DNA of 14,828 nt from Actinomycetota bacterium (GTDB lineage: Bacteria; Actinomycetota; Actinomycetes; S36-B12), in contig DMPC01000137.1 of the NCBI GenBank assembly GCA_003456155.1, positions 18,063 to 32,890 on the forward strand, in the 5' to 3' direction. The position numbers and the translations under genes were made by a program. The notes under the pieces were generated by a model. The model was given only the letters and a program-made list of their open reading frames with translations. It was not told the DNA's origin and did not search any database. How positions within the stretch are numbered: the stretch's first letter is position 1; the number at the start of each line of letters is the position of its first letter. This document shows positions 12,749-14,828 of the stretch, piece by piece.

Positions 12749-13753
12749 TCAGGGCAGCGTCACGACCTGAGCGGCGAAGACGAGGCCCGCGCCGAATCCG
12801 ATGATGAGTGCTGTGCCGCCGTGCGGGATCTCTCCCGCATCGAGCATGGCTTGCATGGCGAGCGGAATCGAGGCAGCCGACGTGTTGCCCGTGTAGGCGA
12901 TGTCGCGAGCGACCGGGACGTGCTCGGGAAGCTTCAGTGCCCGGACGATGGCATCGGTGATGCGCATGTTGGCCTGATGGGGGATGAAGGCGTCGAGGTC
13001 GTCGGCGGTGATCCCGGCGACGTCCAGAGCCTGCTGGGCCACTTTCGAGATCTCTCCCACGGCCCAGCGGAACACCTGCTGGCCCTGCATCTCGAGAGCG
13101 GGGAAGATCGGGCCGCCCTCGTTCTTGTACTCGATGAGCGACTGGGTCATCGTGATGGCGTCAAGCTGGGATCCGTCCGCTCCCCACACGACCGGGCCGA
13201 TGGCCGGCTGGTCGGACGGCCCGAGGACGACGGCGCCGGCGCCGTCGGCAAAGAGGAAGGCCGTGCCGCGGTCGTCGGGGTTGATCCAGTCCGAGAGCTT
13301 CTCCACGCCGATCACGAGGACGAACTCGGCGCTCCCGGTGCGGATGAGCGCGTTGGCCACTTCGATGCCGTAGCAGAATCCGGCGCAGGCCGCTGCGATG
13401 TCCATCGCCGCAGCAGCGACGGCTCCGATGCGATCGGCGACCTCGGCCGCTGCGGACGGCGTCGGATACGGGTGGGTCACGCTGGCCACGAGCACCATGC
13501 CCACGCGGGCGGGATCGATCCCGGCGCGTGCCAAGGCGTCGGCGGCTGCGATTGCGGCCATGTCCGCCACGCTCTGGTCGGTCGCCGCATACCGGCGCTC
13601 GATGATGCCGGAGCGCTCGCGAATCCACTCGTCTGAGGAGTCGATGCGCTCGCAGAGCTCATCGTTCGTGACGATGCGGTCAGGGCGGTATCCGGCGACA
13701 GAGAGGATCCGGCCGTGGGCAGCGCCGACCGAGACGGTGAGCGTGGCGGTCAT
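12749..13753 (-). CDS. fabH: 3-oxoacyl-[ACP] synthase III (KAS III)
   Basis: The 334-aa product starts fatty-acid chains by condensing an acyl-CoA primer with malonyl-ACP. The Cys-His-Asn triad is intact: Cys123 in IAAACAGFCYG, His259 in FIPHQANMRI and Asn290 in YTGNTSAAS. The N-terminal GYRPDRIVTNDEL and SSDEWIRERSGI segments are typical. Actinobacterial FabH enzymes often accept branched primers; that cannot be shown here. ATG 13753 overlaps the fabD stop as ATGA (4 nt), which indicates translational coupling and supports this start. The frame is open far upstream, but that part is an Arg/His-rich shadow of fabD. Confidence 0.95.
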   Translation of the reverse strand: MTATLTVSVGAAHGRILSVAGYRPDRIVTNDELCERIDSSDEWIRERSGIIERRYAATDQSVADMAAIAAADALARAGIDPARVGMVLVASVTHPYPTPSAAAEVADRIGAVAAAAMDIAAACAGFCYGIEVANALIRTGSAEFVLVIGVEKLSDWINPDDRGTAFLFADGAGAVVLGPSDQPAIGPVVWGADGSQLDAITMTQSLIEYKNEGGPIFPALEMQGQQVFRWAVGEISKVAQQALDVAGITADDLDAFIPHQANMRITDAIVRALKLPEHVPVARDIAYTGNTSAASIPLAMQAMLDAGEIPHGGTALIIGFGAGLVFAAQVVTLP

Positions 13754-14828
13754 GCGTGGGAGTCCTGGCCGAGCGGATGCAGGCGGATGACCGGCTGACC
13801 GGGCCCGACCGGATCGCCGTCCTCGACGAGCCACTCGACAACGGTGCCGCCATGCGGGGCGATGACCTCGATCGTGTCGCGCAGCGTCTGGACCGAGCCG
13901 ATCGTGGCGCCGACGGGCCATTCGTGCCCGACACCGGCTGCGGTGGCCATGTGGAAGGTTCCCTTGATGGGCGCCACGATCATGCGCCAGGTGGGATGGG
14001 TGTCGAGGCCCGCCGGCTTGCCGTGCTCGTTGATCAGGCGCCATGCGGCTGGCAGGTCGTCGGGTGTCTTCAGGGCGAGAGTCTCGACCCCGGGAAGGGC
14101 GCGCTTGATCAGGCCGGTGAGGGTGCCGGCCGGGGGGATCTCGATGACGGCGGTCACACCGATGTCGCGCATGGCGTCCATGCACAGGTCCCAGCGCACC
14201 GGATTGCTCACCTGCGTCACGATCCGGCCCAGGACCTCGCGCCCGTCGTGGACGATCTGGCCGTCGGCGTTGGAGATGAGCGGGATGCGCGGGTCGTGGG
14301 TCGTGATCGAGCGCGCATAGCCGGCGAGGACGCTGACGGCCGGTGCCATGTGGTCGGTGTGGAAGGCTCCCGCCACCTCGAGTGGCCGCACGCGGGCTCC
14401 CTCGGGCGGATCGGCGGCGAAGGCCTCCAGCTGGGCGAGGGTCCCGGCCACCACGATCTGGCCGGCCCCGTTCATGTTCGCCGGGGTGAGGCCGTGCTCT
14501 CGGGCCTTGGCGACGACCACTGCCGCCTCGCCGCCCAGCACGGCGCTCATGCCGGTGGGAGTCAGGGCGGCTGCTTCAGCCATCGCTCGGCCACGCTCCC
14601 GCACGAGGACCATCGCCTGCTCGGCGGAGAGCACGCCCGAGCCGACCGCTGCGGTGATCTCGCCCACGGAGTGCCCGGCGCCTGCGCCGATGCGAGAGAA
14701 GGCGTTGGCCGGATGGGGGAACAGGCTGAGCAGGGTCACCAGCCCGGCCCCGACGATGAGGGGCTGGGCGACGGCGGTGTCGCGAATGGTCTCGGCGTCG
14801 GAGACGGTGCCGTGCTCGACGAGGTCGA
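13750..14828 (-). CDS. fabD: Malonyl-CoA:ACP transacylase, partial, with C-terminal biotinyl-like domain
   Basis: The gene runs off the right end, so the start and about the first 50-60 residues are missing. The reading frame is open to the edge (DLVEHGTVSDAETIRDT). It transfers malonyl from CoA to ACP. Catalytic Ser lies in GAGHSVGEITAA (codon 14668-14670) and catalytic His in GAFHTDHMAPA; the substrate-binding Arg is in LVRERGRAM. After the normal FabD end (ALKTPDDLPAAWRLINEHGK), about 90 extra residues follow (roughly 13774-13992). This part reads PTWRMIVAPIKGTFHM..., then GTVVEWLVEDGDPVGPGQP. It resembles a biotinyl/lipoyl domain, with Arg (TLRD) where the modified Lys would sit. The 4-nt ATGA overlap with fabH shows coupling. 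The internal GTG at 14737-14739 is not a real start. Confidence 0.92.
   Translation of the reverse strand, partial: DLVEHGTVSDAETIRDTAVAQPLIVGAGLVTLLSLFPHPANAFSRIGAGAGHSVGEITAAVGSGVLSAEQAMVLVRERGRAMAEAAALTPTGMSAVLGGEAAVVVAKAREHGLTPANMNGAGQIVVAGTLAQLEAFAADPPEGARVRPLEVAGAFHTDHMAPAVSVLAGYARSITTHDPRIPLISNADGQIVHDGREVLGRIVTQVSNPVRWDLCMDAMRDIGVTAVIEIPPAGTLTGLIKRALPGVETLALKTPDDLPAAWRLINEHGKPAGLDTHPTWRMIVAPIKGTFHMATAAGVGHEWPVGATIGSVQTLRDTIEVIAPHGGTVVEWLVEDGDPVGPGQPVIRLHPLGQDSHA

Noticed and set aside
12692..13636. A 314-codon open frame on the + strand opposite fabH
   Set aside because: fabH has an intact catalytic triad on the - strand; the opposite frame is His/Gly/Asp/Val-rich without recognisable features.
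1..14828. Search by eye for CRISPR arrays, tRNA/rRNA genes, insertion sequences, LPxTG sortase substrates and phage genes
   Set aside because: None was found. The 14-bp tandem repeat is too short and spacer-less to be CRISPR, and no transposase or integrase motif appears in any frame.

Overview
This is a GC-rich (roughly two-thirds G+C) chromosomal window from an actinobacterium. The support is the AccD6-type carboxyltransferase at the end of a fabD-fabH-acpP-fabF operon, a DUF3145 gene beside it, a class F-like sortase, a mycobacterial/Streptomyces-type gene order and TATCCT -10 boxes with leaderless starts. A Micrococcales or related actinomycete is my best guess; the genus cannot be fixed from the sequence alone. 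I saw no mobile element, CRISPR array, rRNA or tRNA.

Left part (1-4326, all + strand): three 14-bp tandem repeats lead into a D-hexose-6-phosphate mutarotase gene that overlaps a YegS/DAGK-type lipid kinase gene. Next comes a compact three-gene cassette. It holds a very small protein made almost wholly of Ser-x-x tripeptide repeats, a GAF-like/LuxR-type regulator, and a class F-like sortase with Gln where Arg is expected. An unrecognised helical protein of 165 aa follows.

Middle (4337-8898): a peptidase E-like (S51) gene and a small CPxC membrane protein gene run leftward. The membrane protein gene is divergent from a TDT/SLAC1-family transporter gene. The 51-bp divergent promoter between them carries a perfect ATACCCC-AA-GGGGTAT palindrome of the type bound by CsoR/CstR repressors, which suggests copper or reactive-sulfur control. 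A group II PLP-dependent decarboxylase gene and a GAP/Sap-like polytopic membrane protein gene then follow as a probable pair.

Right part (9035-14828): a DUF3145 gene (+) converges on the type II fatty-acid synthesis operon on the - strand: fabD (cut by the window end), fabH, acpP, fabF and accD6-type accD. fabD/fabH share an ATGA overlap, and fabF/accD are separated by 1 nt. These genes supply malonyl-ACP, start chains, carry them, elongate them and supply malonyl-CoA. Two features stand out. A long, nearly perfect hairpin lies between acpP and fabF and could set ACP stoichiometry. FabD has a C-terminal biotinyl/lipoyl-like domain in which the modified lysine is absent. Two strong hairpins sit in the convergent gap and probably end both transcripts.
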